Source: Bacteroidales bacterium (GTDB lineage: Bacteria > Bacteroidota > Bacteroidia > Bacteroidales > JAADJA01). From it: a stretch of 64,000 nucleotides of DNA. The stretch covers positions 1-64,000 of the forward strand of contig JAIOZL010000026.1 in the NCBI GenBank assembly GCA_021740645.1, written 5' to 3'. Made by a program: the position numbers and the translations under genes. How positions within the stretch are numbered: position 1 is the first letter of the stretch; each line of letters opens with the position of its first letter. The notes under the pieces were generated by a model. It was not told the origin of the DNA. It worked only from the letters and a program-made list of their open reading frames with translations, and did not search any database. Positions 34,873 to 45,100 of this stretch are shown one piece after another.

Positions 34873-37854
34873 TTAGAACTGAAAATTAATCCCCAACACA
34901 TATACTCTTGGACGTGGATAGATATTGTTATCTATCCCTCCATTAATCTCTGGGTCAAGACCACCATATTTAGTTATAACAAATGCATTGTTCACAGTGG
35001 CAGAGATAAGCAGGTTGGCTTTCCCATTAATGATTTTATCAAAACGATAACTTAATCTGATATTATCCATTCTGAAAAACGAACCATCATTAATAAAGTA
35101 GTTCGACCAGTATTGCGGAGAGTTGAAATTGATCTCCCTGATATTGGATCTTACGTTACCAAGGTATGGCCCTTCAGCCCTGTATAACCTTTCATAGTAT
35201 GAATTTTCAGAGCTTACATTATCATACACATAATTCCCGAAATTAGCTCTTCCTGAAAAAGAAAAATTCCATTTCTTATAATCAATGTTCGAAGAAATCC
35301 CGAACCAATAGTCAGCGGCGGGATCTTTATAATGATATTTATCTTCTTCTGAAATCTGCCCATCACCATTGCGGTCAACATAAAGTCCTTCAATCGGATT
35401 TCCATCAGTATCATAAACCTGCTCATACATGAAGAATGAACTGGCCGGATAACCTACGCTATGGATTTGAACATTATTACCTACACCCCCTGAAATTCCA
35501 CCAGTATAAACACCAAGATAATTTGGATCGTCAATAGCAGTAAGCTTTGTGATTTCATTTTTATTATAGGTAGCATTAAATCCTACTTCCCATATAAAAT
35601 CATCTTTCACGATGGGTTTAGTATAAATTGAAAATTCAACCCCCCTGTTTTCAAGGTCGCCTACATTTGTCAATAAATAGTTAGTGAGGTTAGACCCTGC
35701 AGGAACAGGTATAAAGTTGATCAGGTCTTTGGTTTCTCTTAAATAAAAATCAAGGGTACCATAATACCTGTCGTTTTCGAAACCATAATCAAACCCTAAA
35801 TTATAGGTTGTGGTTTCTTCCCATTTGATGTTGGCATCATAACCCTCGGGACGGAGTGTAGTATAGAAAATATTTCCTAACTGATATTGTGCAGCATTAT
35901 TACTGAAGGTATATCGTGGAAGATATGGATAATCATTGTCACTGATCTTCTGTTGTCCGGTAATTCCATATCCCAAACGAAGTTTCAACTGTGAAAATAA
36001 ACCATCCTTATTCATCCAGGGTTCATCCAGTATTTTCCAACCAAAAGCCAGTGAAGGGAAGAGTCCCCATCGCGTGTCAGGAGAAAACCTTGATGTTCCA
36101 TCATTACGCAGCGTAAAGGTTAGCAAGTACCTGTCTTTAAAAGTATAATTAAATCTTCCAAAAAATGAAAGAAGATAATATTCGGTTCGGTTATCCGTAG
36201 TATCCATATCCCATGTCCATTCCTGGTTTCCTGAAATTGAATAATCTGTACGTTTGAAATGCTGCCATGAATGTCCGACCATTACATCAAACTTGCTGTT
36301 GATGTTATCTAAGGACTTGGTATAATTCAGGTAGAATTCCATCAGCTCGTTATTCTTTTCCTGTTCATATTCGCTTCTGTAACCTCCACCATTTAACTCG
36401 TCGTATTCCCATGCAGCTTCGATAGGCACATTCACTGATCCATCGCTGTTGGACTTATCATAGCCCAAATTCAGGTTTGCACGAAGTTCAGGCAAGAAAT
36501 GAAGTTTATAATCCAGTTGCACATTCCCGATCAATCGGTTAACTTTTGAAATATCATCGCGCATATTCAATAAAGCTACCGGGTTTGCCGGAGCAATCCC
36601 TTTAGGCACGCCATTATCCTGGGTCCATGTCCAGTATCCACCATAGGGACTTTCCGAATCAAGTACCGGTTTGGTCGGATCAAATTGTAAAGCTCCGCCA
36701 ATGGCGCCCCTATCGGCGAAAGTATTGTCCACAAAAACCGACTTCACATTCACATTGACCTGCAGATGATCATCCAAAAATTTAGGATTTAAACTGGCGC
36801 CAATGGTTGTCCGCTTCATATTATCATTTTTCAATATCCCATCCTGGTCAGAAAATCCCGCAGAAACACGGTATGGCAAAAAGCCAACAGCACCTGCAAC
36901 ACCTACGTGGTGATCCATGCCAAAAGAATTTTTGTATATTTCATCCTGCCAGTTGGTATTCTGGTCGCCTAACAATCCTAAAACGCTTTCTGAGCCTTCA
37001 TGCCTTTCATTAACCAGGGCACGGTATTCATCGCCATCCAACATCTCAACCCGCTTGGTTAAAGCATTTAAGGAGAAGGTACCATTATAACTAATCGTAA
37101 AGGGTTTGTCACCTGCTGCTCCCTTTGCACCTTTTTTTGTTGTAATGAGAATAACTCCATTCGATGCTCTTGAACCATAAATTGCAGTTGCTGAGGCATC
37201 TTTTAGCACGGTGAAAGTTTCAATATCGTTGGGGTTAATTGTATTCAATGGATTTCTCATCCCAGAAACGCCTTCATCATCAAGAGGTACATTATCTACC
37301 ACAATTAAAGGATCATTACTCGCTCTTAAAGAAGAACCTCCACGAATCCTGATCGTGGCACCATCACCTGGTGCCCCACTATTACTTGTAATCTGAACCC
37401 CGGCAATTTTACCTGAGATTAGGTCGGTAGGTGAGTTCATTGCACCGGTATTAAATTGTTTAGCCGATACTGCAGTTACTGATCCTGTCGCATCAGATTT
37501 CTTCTGAATCCCATAACCGATTACCACGTATTCTTCAAGTTCTGCAGCGGCTACTTCCAGCACAATATTGGTTGTTGAACCTGGCTGGACCGTGACCTCC
37601 TGGGTCTCAAATCCAATGTATGAAAACACAAGCACTGCCCCCGGATCGACCTTAAGGACATATTTTCCATCAATATCCGTTGTAGTTCCCATCATCGTCC
37701 CTTTAATCATGATAGTAACACCCGGCAGCGTTTGTCCGCTCGAAGCATCAGTCACTGTTCCCGACACTTCACCGCTTTGTGCATAAATTGCCAAATTGCT
37801 CAGAAGCAATACCGACAAAACAACACACATCTTAGTGAATAATTTTTTTACCAT
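34873..37854 (-). CDS. SusC/RagA family TonB-linked outer-membrane transporter
   Basis: The 993-residue protein has a signal peptide (ending IYAQ), a carboxypeptidase-D-like beta-sandwich (GTVTDASSGQTLPGV), the SusC TonB box region (EEYVVIGYG), a plug (ISGKIAGVQI, IRIRGGSSLRASNDPLIVVD, YGSRASNGVILITTKKG) and a long barrel ending VYVLGINFQF. It imports glycans together with the downstream SusD. ATG 37854 replaces an in-frame TTG three codons earlier. It is the first gene of the unit; the promoter should lie in 37855-38113. Confidence 0.95.
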   Translation of the reverse strand: MVKKLFTKMCVVLSVLLLSNLAIYAQSGEVSGTVTDASSGQTLPGVTIMIKGTMMGTTTDIDGKYVLKVDPGAVLVFSYIGFETQEVTVQPGSTTNIVLEVAAAELEEYVVIGYGIQKKSDATGSVTAVSAKQFNTGAMNSPTDLISGKIAGVQITSNSGAPGDGATIRIRGGSSLRASNDPLIVVDNVPLDDEGVSGMRNPLNTINPNDIETFTVLKDASATAIYGSRASNGVILITTKKGAKGAAGDKPFTISYNGTFSLNALTKRVEMLDGDEYRALVNERHEGSESVLGLLGDQNTNWQDEIYKNSFGMDHHVGVAGAVGFLPYRVSAGFSDQDGILKNDNMKRTTIGASLNPKFLDDHLQVNVNVKSVFVDNTFADRGAIGGALQFDPTKPVLDSESPYGGYWTWTQDNGVPKGIAPANPVALLNMRDDISKVNRLIGNVQLDYKLHFLPELRANLNLGYDKSNSDGSVNVPIEAAWEYDELNGGGYRSEYEQEKNNELMEFYLNYTKSLDNINSKFDVMVGHSWQHFKRTDYSISGNQEWTWDMDTTDNRTEYYLLSFFGRFNYTFKDRYLLTFTLRNDGTSRFSPDTRWGLFPSLAFGWKILDEPWMNKDGLFSQLKLRLGYGITGQQKISDNDYPYLPRYTFSNNAAQYQLGNIFYTTLRPEGYDANIKWEETTTYNLGFDYGFENDRYYGTLDFYLRETKDLINFIPVPAGSNLTNYLLTNVGDLENRGVEFSIYTKPIVKDDFIWEVGFNATYNKNEITKLTAIDDPNYLGVYTGGISGGVGNNVQIHSVGYPASSFFMYEQVYDTDGNPIEGLYVDRNGDGQISEEDKYHYKDPAADYWFGISSNIDYKKWNFSFSGRANFGNYVYDNVSSENSYYERLYRAEGPYLGNVRSNIREINFNSPQYWSNYFINDGSFFRMDNIRLSYRFDKIINGKANLLISATVNNAFVITKYGGLDPEINGGIDNNIYPRPRVYVLGINFQF

Positions 37855-38051
37855 AATTTTCAATTGATTATTTATAACTCGTTTTTTATAAAGATATGCT
37901 TATCTAATTGATAAATACGAAATAAATCACAGTAAAATTAATAAAAATGATCATACATATTCCACTTGTTATCAGCATAACAAGAAATAAAATATATCAA
38001 AGTCCTTAATCTACACTTACTTGCAGAAAAAAAATTCATATTAAATTAACC

Positions 38052-38081
38052 TTTCATAATTGTGAACTTTTTGTAAATTTG
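38052..38081 (+). promoter_or_regulatory. Candidate promoter for the divergent T9SS protein gene
   Basis: TTTC (38052-38055) is followed after 18 bases by a perfect TAAATTTG (38074-38081). The predicted start of transcription is about 25 bases before the ATG at 38114. Confidence 0.5.
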
Positions 38082-38113
38082 TGTTTTAATTGATTCAATT
38101 ACTAACTTAAATT

Positions 38114-39253
38114 ATGAATATGATGAAACAATTTACTTTGAAAATCAGTGCAATCCTTGTATTTCTGGCTTTTGGGATAGCATCCATAGCACAGGTACCA
38201 GATGCAATTACCATTGAACCTGAAGATGCCACGGCATTTGATGAAATTACCCTTACCCTTGATGTTTCCTTAACATGTCCTGACAGTGCTTTATTTATGG
38301 CCGACTCGGTGATGATGCACTCCGGTGTTAAAATTGGAGAAGACACCTGGCAAAATGTAGTAGCATTTGATGGAATGGGGGCGGATGGAACGTATCCTAA
38401 ACTTGTAAAAATTGGTGGAGGCAGCTCCATGCCAATGGCTATTACCATTGAGCCTGCCGGTGCTACAGCCTGGGAAGAAATTACACTTACCCTTGATGCA
38501 TCCAAATCATGCCCTGACAGTGCATTGTTCATGGCTGACTCGGTGATGATGCACTCCGGTTTAACCATCGATGGGGCAAACTGGCAGAACGTTATTGCTT
38601 TTGATGCCATGGGTGCCGATGGGACCCAACCCAAACTGATGAGCCTGGGCGACTATAAATGGTCTATAACCTATACCCCTGCTTTATTTTATGGCCTCAC
38701 ACCTGGTACTGAAGCCACACAAATTTGTTGTGTGTTTAATGCAGGGGATTGGGCAGCAGGCGAAGGAAAAGACTTTGATGAAACCGGTGGATGCGTAGAT
38801 TTCTTTGTCCCATTAGGACCTCAGGAAGAAAGCTATTTGTGGCAGATTACCTTTACACCCTCCGAGTTTTATGGATTTGACGAAACAACAGTTGTTCAGG
38901 AGATCAATGCTGTATTTAATGCAGGTGACTGGGCATTAGGAGAAGGAAAAGATTTTGATACTGAAGGTGGCTGTACCGACTTCTTAATTCCATTATTCTA
39001 TACAAATGTTGCCAATAATCCAGATGTTACTTTTAGGATGTATCCAAATCCTGCTCAAAGTGTTTTAAACCTCGAAAAACTGGATGGCGCATCTAAAGTA
39101 GAAATCTTTAATGTAGTAGGCAAACTGGTTCAAACAGTAGAGGTATATGAAAACCAGACGACCCTTGAAATAAACGAATTAAACAGCGGAATATATTTTG
39201 TTAATGTCCATTTTGTTGACAATGTTCAGTCGACGAAATTCATCAAGAAATAA
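38114..39253 (+). CDS. Secreted T9SS protein with nested duplicated amylase-associated domain
   Basis: The protein (379 aa) has a signal peptide ending SIAQ, two copies of a segment A (about 30-100 and 108-179; both with CPDSALFMADSVMMHSG), two copies of a segment B (181-236 and 241-296; both with FNAGDW, GEGKDFD and GGC.DF), and a type A sorting domain (MYPNPAQSV, ending TKFIKK). A plus B together resemble the N-terminal domain of the amylase at 29147. A surface alpha-glucan-binding role is likely from this and from the divergent sus operon, but no catalytic domain is present. The segments are similar at DNA level, so the duplication is fairly recent. Confidence 0.85.
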   Translation: MNMMKQFTLKISAILVFLAFGIASIAQVPDAITIEPEDATAFDEITLTLDVSLTCPDSALFMADSVMMHSGVKIGEDTWQNVVAFDGMGADGTYPKLVKIGGGSSMPMAITIEPAGATAWEEITLTLDASKSCPDSALFMADSVMMHSGLTIDGANWQNVIAFDAMGADGTQPKLMSLGDYKWSITYTPALFYGLTPGTEATQICCVFNAGDWAAGEGKDFDETGGCVDFFVPLGPQEESYLWQITFTPSEFYGFDETTVVQEINAVFNAGDWALGEGKDFDTEGGCTDFLIPLFYTNVANNPDVTFRMYPNPAQSVLNLEKLDGASKVEIFNVVGKLVQTVEVYENQTTLEINELNSGIYFVNVHFVDNVQSTKFIKK

Positions 39254-39271
39254 GTTTTGCTTTAATTACAC

Positions 39272-39304
39272 AAAAAACCCGGCTGATATACAGCCGGGTT
39301 TTTT
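39272..39304 (+). terminator. Rho-independent terminator
   Basis: AAAAAACCCGGCTG (39272-39285) and CAGCCGGGTTTTTT (39291-39304) form a perfect 14-bp stem with a five-base loop, directly after the duplicated-domain protein gene. Confidence 0.85.
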
Positions 39305-39330
39305 ATTGCCTTATATTTAAGTGCATCTTA

Positions 39331-39666
39331 CTTTTTCCCTGCCCTGAAGGACAGGGCATCTCATTGTGCAAATAAAAAATCAGTTGCCCCATCCTTTAGG
39401 GTAGGTTATTGATATTTATCTCTGAAGTAAATAATAAATTTTATTACTGAACCTTTTTCCCCTGCCCTAAAGACAGAATAACTCGTTGTGCAAATAAAAA
39501 TCAGTTGCCCCATCCTTTAGGGTGGGGTTATTGATATTTATCTTAGAAGTAAATCGAAATTTTAATTATTGAACCTTTTTCCCTGCCCTAAAGAACAGGG
39601 TTACTCATTGTATAAGTATAAAATCAGTTGCCCCATCCTTAAGGGTGGGGCATAGATATTCAATAA
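39331..39666 (+). repeat. 122-bp intergenic tandem repeat, 2.75 copies
   Basis: Units start at 39331, 39453 and 39575, a constant 122-base period; the third copy is cut after about 92 bases. Each starts CTTTTTCCCTGCCCT, which begins a small palindrome (for example CCCTGCCCTGAAGGACAGGG), and contains a second one around GCCCCATCCTTTAGGGTGGGG, written here with slight variation. The copies differ by point changes and by changes inside the palindromes. The array lies between a terminator and the GH2 gene and contains no gene. Confidence 0.85.
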
Positions 39667-39713
39667 TTATCGCTAATTTAGATGCTATAAAAAGCGCCGT
39701 AAAAATTTTGACA

Positions 39714-42059
39714 ATGAAAAAATTGCTCTGGATCTTAACCCTATTTATCCTTGTACTTTTCTCTTCCTCTTGCATAAATCAACAACAATTTGAACCTGTA
39801 GAAATTAATTTTAATAAAAACTGGAAGTTTAGTATTGCAGAAGATAGCCTGGATGCCTTTTTGAATTTTGATAAATGGGAAAATGTAAACCTGCCCCATA
39901 CACCGAAAATAGAACCATTAATTGTTAATGAGCAGTGGCAGGGTATCTGCTGGTACAGGAAATCCTTTCATATTCCTGCCAACTATTTGGGGAAGCAATT
40001 TTTCCTAAGGTTTGAAGGTGCCATGAATATTGCGGATGTTTGGATTAACGGTACAAAAAAGATAAAACACTATGGTGGTTATTTACCGTTTATAATAGAT
40101 TTTACTGATGAAGTTTACATCGGCAAATCCAATGAAGTAATCGTAAGGCTTGATAACAGAGATAATCCGGTTACCGGGCCTAAACCATTGGATATTCTTG
40201 ATTTTAATATGTATGGGGGCTTATACAGGGATGTAAGCTTATCCATTAAAAACCAGGTGTTTATTACAGACCCAATTCTGGAAAACTCACCAGCCGGTGG
40301 AGGGATATTTATTACTTATCCCGAAGTAAATGAGAGCATGGCAGAAATAAAAGTCCAAACCCATGCACGAAATGCCTATGAGGCTGATGTAGCTGTTTCT
40401 ATCCTTCATGAAGTTTGGAAAGATGATATACTGGTAAGTGAAAGTCAGTCAGACCTGGAAGAAATATCAAGTAATAAAGCAATTACTAATATCCGGCAAA
40501 TTAAACTCCTTGACCCTGAACTCTGGTCGCCACAAACACCGGAGATGTACGTTCTAAAAACTAAATTAATTTACAAAGGGAAGGTAGTTGATCAGTTAAA
40601 CACTAAATTAGGAATAAGGCGTTTTGATTTTGTGGATGGCAAATTAAACATAAATGGGAAGGAACAATTTCTTCGTGGGGTGAACCGTCACCAGGAGTAT
40701 CCGTATGTGGGATATGCCCTGAGCAATGAAGCCCAATACCGTGATGCTGTAAAAATAAAAGAAGCAGGTTTTGACTATGTACGTTTGTCGCATTACCCCC
40801 ACTCCCCTGCCTTTATGGATGCCTGCGATGAGCTGGGCCTTGTTGTGATTGATGCGATTCTGGGTTGGCAATATTTTTCTGAAGATAGCGCATTTCAGGC
40901 ACATGTATTTCAAACAGCAAAAGACCTTATCCGGCGCGACCGCAACCATCCCTGTGTGTTGGCATGGGAAGTTTCGCTTAATGAGTCATGGATGCCTGAA
41001 ACCTTTATCGACAGCCTGACCTCAATCGCCCACAAAGAATATCCTGGCGACCAATGTTTCACTGCCGGATGGCAGGAATATGGCTATGACATCTACCTTC
41101 AGGCACGCCAACACCGCTTAAGTCATTATGAAGATCCTGAAAAACCCTATGTGGTATCTGAATATGGTGATTGGGAGTATTATGCGATGAATGCCGGCCT
41201 GGAACAAAATGCATGGCAGGATTTATTGCAGGAAGAACGCACGAGCCGACAATTACTTTCTTTTGGAGAAAAACGATTGTTGCAGCAAGCTACAAATATT
41301 CAGGAAGCACACAATGATAATTTTAACACCCCCGCATTTGCCGATGGGTACTGGGTGATGTTTGATTATAACCGGGGGTATGCTGATGACCTGGAAGCTT
41401 CAGGGATCATGTCGATTAACAGGCTACCCAAGTTCAGTTATTATTTTTTTCAAAGTCAGCGGGATCCATATGAGATATCTGATAAGTATAAATCCGGGCC
41501 CATGGTCAAAATTGCCTCCTATTGGAATGACCTATCATCCTTAGATGTAAGGGTTTTTAGCAATTGTGAAGAGGTTGCTTTGTATTTAAACGATTCATTG
41601 ATAAGTAAACAATTGCCGTCAATTGCCCGGATATCAGATAATCTTACCCATCCTCCCTTTATATTCCATCTCGATCAATTTAAAAAAGGGACTTTAAAAG
41701 CAATTGGATTTATCGAAAGTAAAGAGGTAGCACAGGATATTTTCATGACCCCTCTGGATCCGGTTAGCCTTCAATTAAGATTGGATGAAAGCAGCAAGTC
41801 AGCAATTTCAGGGGTAAATGATGTACTTTTTGTTTATGCCACCCTAACAGATGTTAATGGAACAACAGTACCCTTAAACGATGTTGAGGTAGAATTCAGC
41901 ATTCATGGAGATGTGTCACTTGTTTCCCCAAAACTTATCACCACTGAAGCCGGGATTGCTTCCATTTTAATACAAATAGGAGAACAGGCAGGGAAAATAA
42001 AAATTCATGCAAATGCGAATAACATCCTTATTGGAGAACTTGAGTTTGCCAGTAAATAG
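39714..42059 (+). CDS. Glycoside hydrolase family 2 lipoprotein
   Basis: From ATG 39714 the protein has 781 residues. It has a lipoprotein signal (FSSSC, Cys 20), an N-terminal jelly-roll (about 30-180), an Ig-like domain (about 185-300), and a barrel with the acid/base in EVSLNES (E424) and the nucleophile in VVSEYGDW (E483). C-terminal beta domains follow. GH2 covers beta-galactosidase, beta-glucuronidase and beta-mannosidase; the exact sugar cannot be read here. The RGVNRHQEYP segment is typical of GH2. It lies between the two sus loci on the plus strand, and its substrate may differ from starch. A frame from 39645 runs back into the repeat array and is rejected. Confidence 0.9.
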   Translation: MKKLLWILTLFILVLFSSSCINQQQFEPVEINFNKNWKFSIAEDSLDAFLNFDKWENVNLPHTPKIEPLIVNEQWQGICWYRKSFHIPANYLGKQFFLRFEGAMNIADVWINGTKKIKHYGGYLPFIIDFTDEVYIGKSNEVIVRLDNRDNPVTGPKPLDILDFNMYGGLYRDVSLSIKNQVFITDPILENSPAGGGIFITYPEVNESMAEIKVQTHARNAYEADVAVSILHEVWKDDILVSESQSDLEEISSNKAITNIRQIKLLDPELWSPQTPEMYVLKTKLIYKGKVVDQLNTKLGIRRFDFVDGKLNINGKEQFLRGVNRHQEYPYVGYALSNEAQYRDAVKIKEAGFDYVRLSHYPHSPAFMDACDELGLVVIDAILGWQYFSEDSAFQAHVFQTAKDLIRRDRNHPCVLAWEVSLNESWMPETFIDSLTSIAHKEYPGDQCFTAGWQEYGYDIYLQARQHRLSHYEDPEKPYVVSEYGDWEYYAMNAGLEQNAWQDLLQEERTSRQLLSFGEKRLLQQATNIQEAHNDNFNTPAFADGYWVMFDYNRGYADDLEASGIMSINRLPKFSYYFFQSQRDPYEISDKYKSGPMVKIASYWNDLSSLDVRVFSNCEEVALYLNDSLISKQLPSIARISDNLTHPPFIFHLDQFKKGTLKAIGFIESKEVAQDIFMTPLDPVSLQLRLDESSKSAISGVNDVLFVYATLTDVNGTTVPLNDVEVEFSIHGDVSLVSPKLITTEAGIASILIQIGEQAGKIKIHANANNILIGELEFASK

Positions 42060-42077
42060 CATGTAACCCATAAAAAA

Positions 42078-42104
42078 AAGCTGCCCCGGATTTTGGGGCA
42101 GCTT
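42078..42104 (-). terminator. Terminator for the 1111-residue protein gene
   Basis: AAGCTGCCCC (42078-42087) pairs with GGGGCAGCTT (42095-42104). On the minus strand the stem is followed by a run of T, so it serves the gene ending at 42126. It may also slow plus-strand transcripts from the GH2 gene. Confidence 0.75.
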
Positions 42105-42125
42105 CTCCCTTTAATCAATATATTA

Positions 42126-45100
42126 TTAACGAACGATAAGCTTTTTCAGGGCTTTTTTACCATCAGCTGCAATGATATTTACAAAATAAATACCAGCATC
42201 CAAATGATCAGTCCTTAAAGTAATCATATCGTTTGCTCCAGAGAAGTTATCTTTTTCAATCATAATTACCCTTCCTGAAATATCAGAAACGTAGAATGTC
42301 ATCTCACCCTGGAACACTTCACCAATTGCACGGATGTTAATATTACCGCTTGTTGGGTTGGGGAAGAGAACCATTTGGTCGTTATAGAAAACTTCTTTTA
42401 CATCAAAGTAAGGTCCGCCGGCCAACTGTAGATCACCCAGAACGGCAGTGTTGCTCCAGTTGTTACCATCACCGTACCAAACGGATTGATAGTCACGGCC
42501 AAGGCCCTGGTCACTGTCATTGTTACCCAGGCTAAAGCCCATGGTACGTCCTTTGCCGGGATGGAAATCAAATATACTCCATGCAAGCCTTAATTCGAGG
42601 TTATAACCTGAACCGGTTGGGGTCCATATTGCGTCATACTGATCAGCAGTAAACTGCACACCATCAGCCTTGATCCATAAGGTATCATCACTTGCACTAG
42701 CTGCAAGGAAATCCTGGATTAATTGCGTATCAAAGTCACCATCATAGGTTTCATCCTGATCATGGTTGCCATCAAAATAATACTCAATAGCATCGTTGTC
42801 CCAGGGATTACCTGAACCTTCCACAACAGCATCTTCTACTTCCACACCCAGGTAGAGGTTATATGAATCCCAGAGGGCACCCCATGTAACGGTATTATTG
42901 ATCGGGCCGGCACCGGCGGCCAGAATATCTGAAGTATAGTTCAAGGAATATTCACTTAAGTCACCATCAATGTTAACCGGATCTTCTGTTCGGTCGGCAT
43001 AGGCAATTCCTTCAGCAGGAGTTGGATCCGCCACAAAACTATATTCTCCGGTTAAACAATCAAAAGTAATCCTGTACCTACCAGGTGTAGTTGGAATATC
43101 TGCTCCACCTAAACCAGCGGTTCCTGTTGGGAATGAATTATCACCCCAGAACACGGTTCCATCAAAATCTTTCCGGAAAACAGTACTTTGGTTTTCAAAT
43201 ATTTCATAAGTAGCTACATAAGTGGTTGGCAAATCTGTTGGATTCCGGAGAACCATATCGCCTATAGTTTCATTATATAAACTAATACATCCACAAGCAA
43301 TTACACCCAGGTTACAATCACCGAAACCATCTGTTGTAGTAAGGTTATCCATATTCCCATTCCACGACATAAAATAAGCGGGTTCCTTGGCGCCATCATC
43401 GTCTCCAACAATAACATCCACACCAACCTGTCCACCTGATTCAGGAGTTATTCCCAGATCAGCCCAGGGGATACCAAATTCAACAGTATAGCCACCTGTT
43501 GTGGTTGCCCATTCGCCCATTGAAGAAACAGGTCCCTGAACAACGGTTAAAGTTCCTGTGCCATCGATGCTAAGGTGAGCATCAGCAGCTGTATAATCAC
43601 CACCTGATTTATCGCCATCAATAAATACATGAACGATATCACCATCTTCCACAAGGCTGTCTTTAACACTTACTCCAAAGAAGAAGTAATCAGAATTCCA
43701 TGCGGCACCAAATAATACCTCATTCAGATCTTCAGTTGCTTCACCTTCAATAATCTGAGAAACACTTTGGCTTAAGTTCCAATCTGTTTCACTTAATTCA
43801 CCATCCACATTAATGGCAAATACTTCAGGAGCTGTAATGGCATTACCCAGGCGTTCAAAATAGAAGTCACCGGCAACACAATTAAAGGTAATATGATATT
43901 TTCCTCCCGGAACGGTAATGGTCGCTAACGGATCTCCAAAAACTCCGCCACCACCGGGATAGGTACCTCCCCAAACATTCTGGAAAGTTACATCAGCATC
44001 CACCCTGAATAAAAGGTTAGTAGTTCCGGCAAAATTGTAAGTTAAGCTAAATAAAGAGGGATACATCGGATCACGAACAAGGTATACATCCGATGGTGTT
44101 CCAGTTCCATCATCACCCCATTCATTAAAATCACCAACCATGCCTATTTCACCGCATGCATCAGTGTTTTCAATAAAACTATATTCGAATGTTTCACAAT
44201 TAAAGCTTATGTCATAAACACCCATTACAAGAGGGATGTTTGGACCATTAGGTTCACCAACACCTGTGGGGAAAGTAGCTGCTCCCCAGTTATTGGTCCA
44301 GTCAGCATTCTCACGGAATTTTACTTCTGCATCAGCAAAGAACGAACGGGTTAAGGTCCATTCATTCGGGTTCATCATATCCCTGTTCATGGGGATATCG
44401 CCATTCCAGTTAATAAAAGCACCGATCATGCTCATATCTCCACAAGTTGCTACAAAATTGTAGTCACCTGTTTCATAATCAAAAGTAACCATGTAATCAG
44501 TTGTGATACCGCTTTCATCCAATGGGACCATAAGGTTAGGACCATCCTGATAGCCTGTCCCCATTGGGAAATCATCGCCTCCCCAGTTAACGCCCCAATC
44601 AGCGTTTTCACGGAATTTAGCTTCAATAAAACCATCCCCATTATCATCCTGGGCATCGGTTACACTAAAAATGGTATACCACATGTTTGGACTTCCATCC
44701 ATTCTCATCATCGCATAATCAGCAGCCCATCCGTTAAATTCACCGATCATTGAAATAGTTCCACCAACTGCCATAAATTCATAAATACCTGTTTCGCAAT
44801 TGAAAGAAACACTATAGTCAGTTGTTGTACCATTGGTATCGAGAGGAACCATAATGTTAGGCCCATCCTGATATCCTGTATCAGCAGGAAACTCAACGCC
44901 GCCCCAGTTTACAGCCCAGTCAGCTCCTTCGCGGAATTTAGCTTCAATAAAGCCATCTTCGTTGGTATCTTGCTCATCGGTTACGGTAAAAATTACCATC
45001 CATTGGTTGGGATCCATTTTATCACGCATCATCCAGTAATCATCGGCCCAACCGTTAAACTCGCCAATAAGGCCTATGGCGTCGCATGTTGTTGCGAATA

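Noticed and set aside
38107..38634. A 175-codon open frame antisense to the nested-duplication T9SS gene
   Set aside because: It is a mirror of the repeated coding sequence, with repeated segments at the same places, no family resemblance and no upstream signal.
39331..39666. CRISPR array
   Set aside because: The 122-base units are contiguous, with no unique spacers, and there are no cas genes. The units are tandem repeats with internal palindromes.
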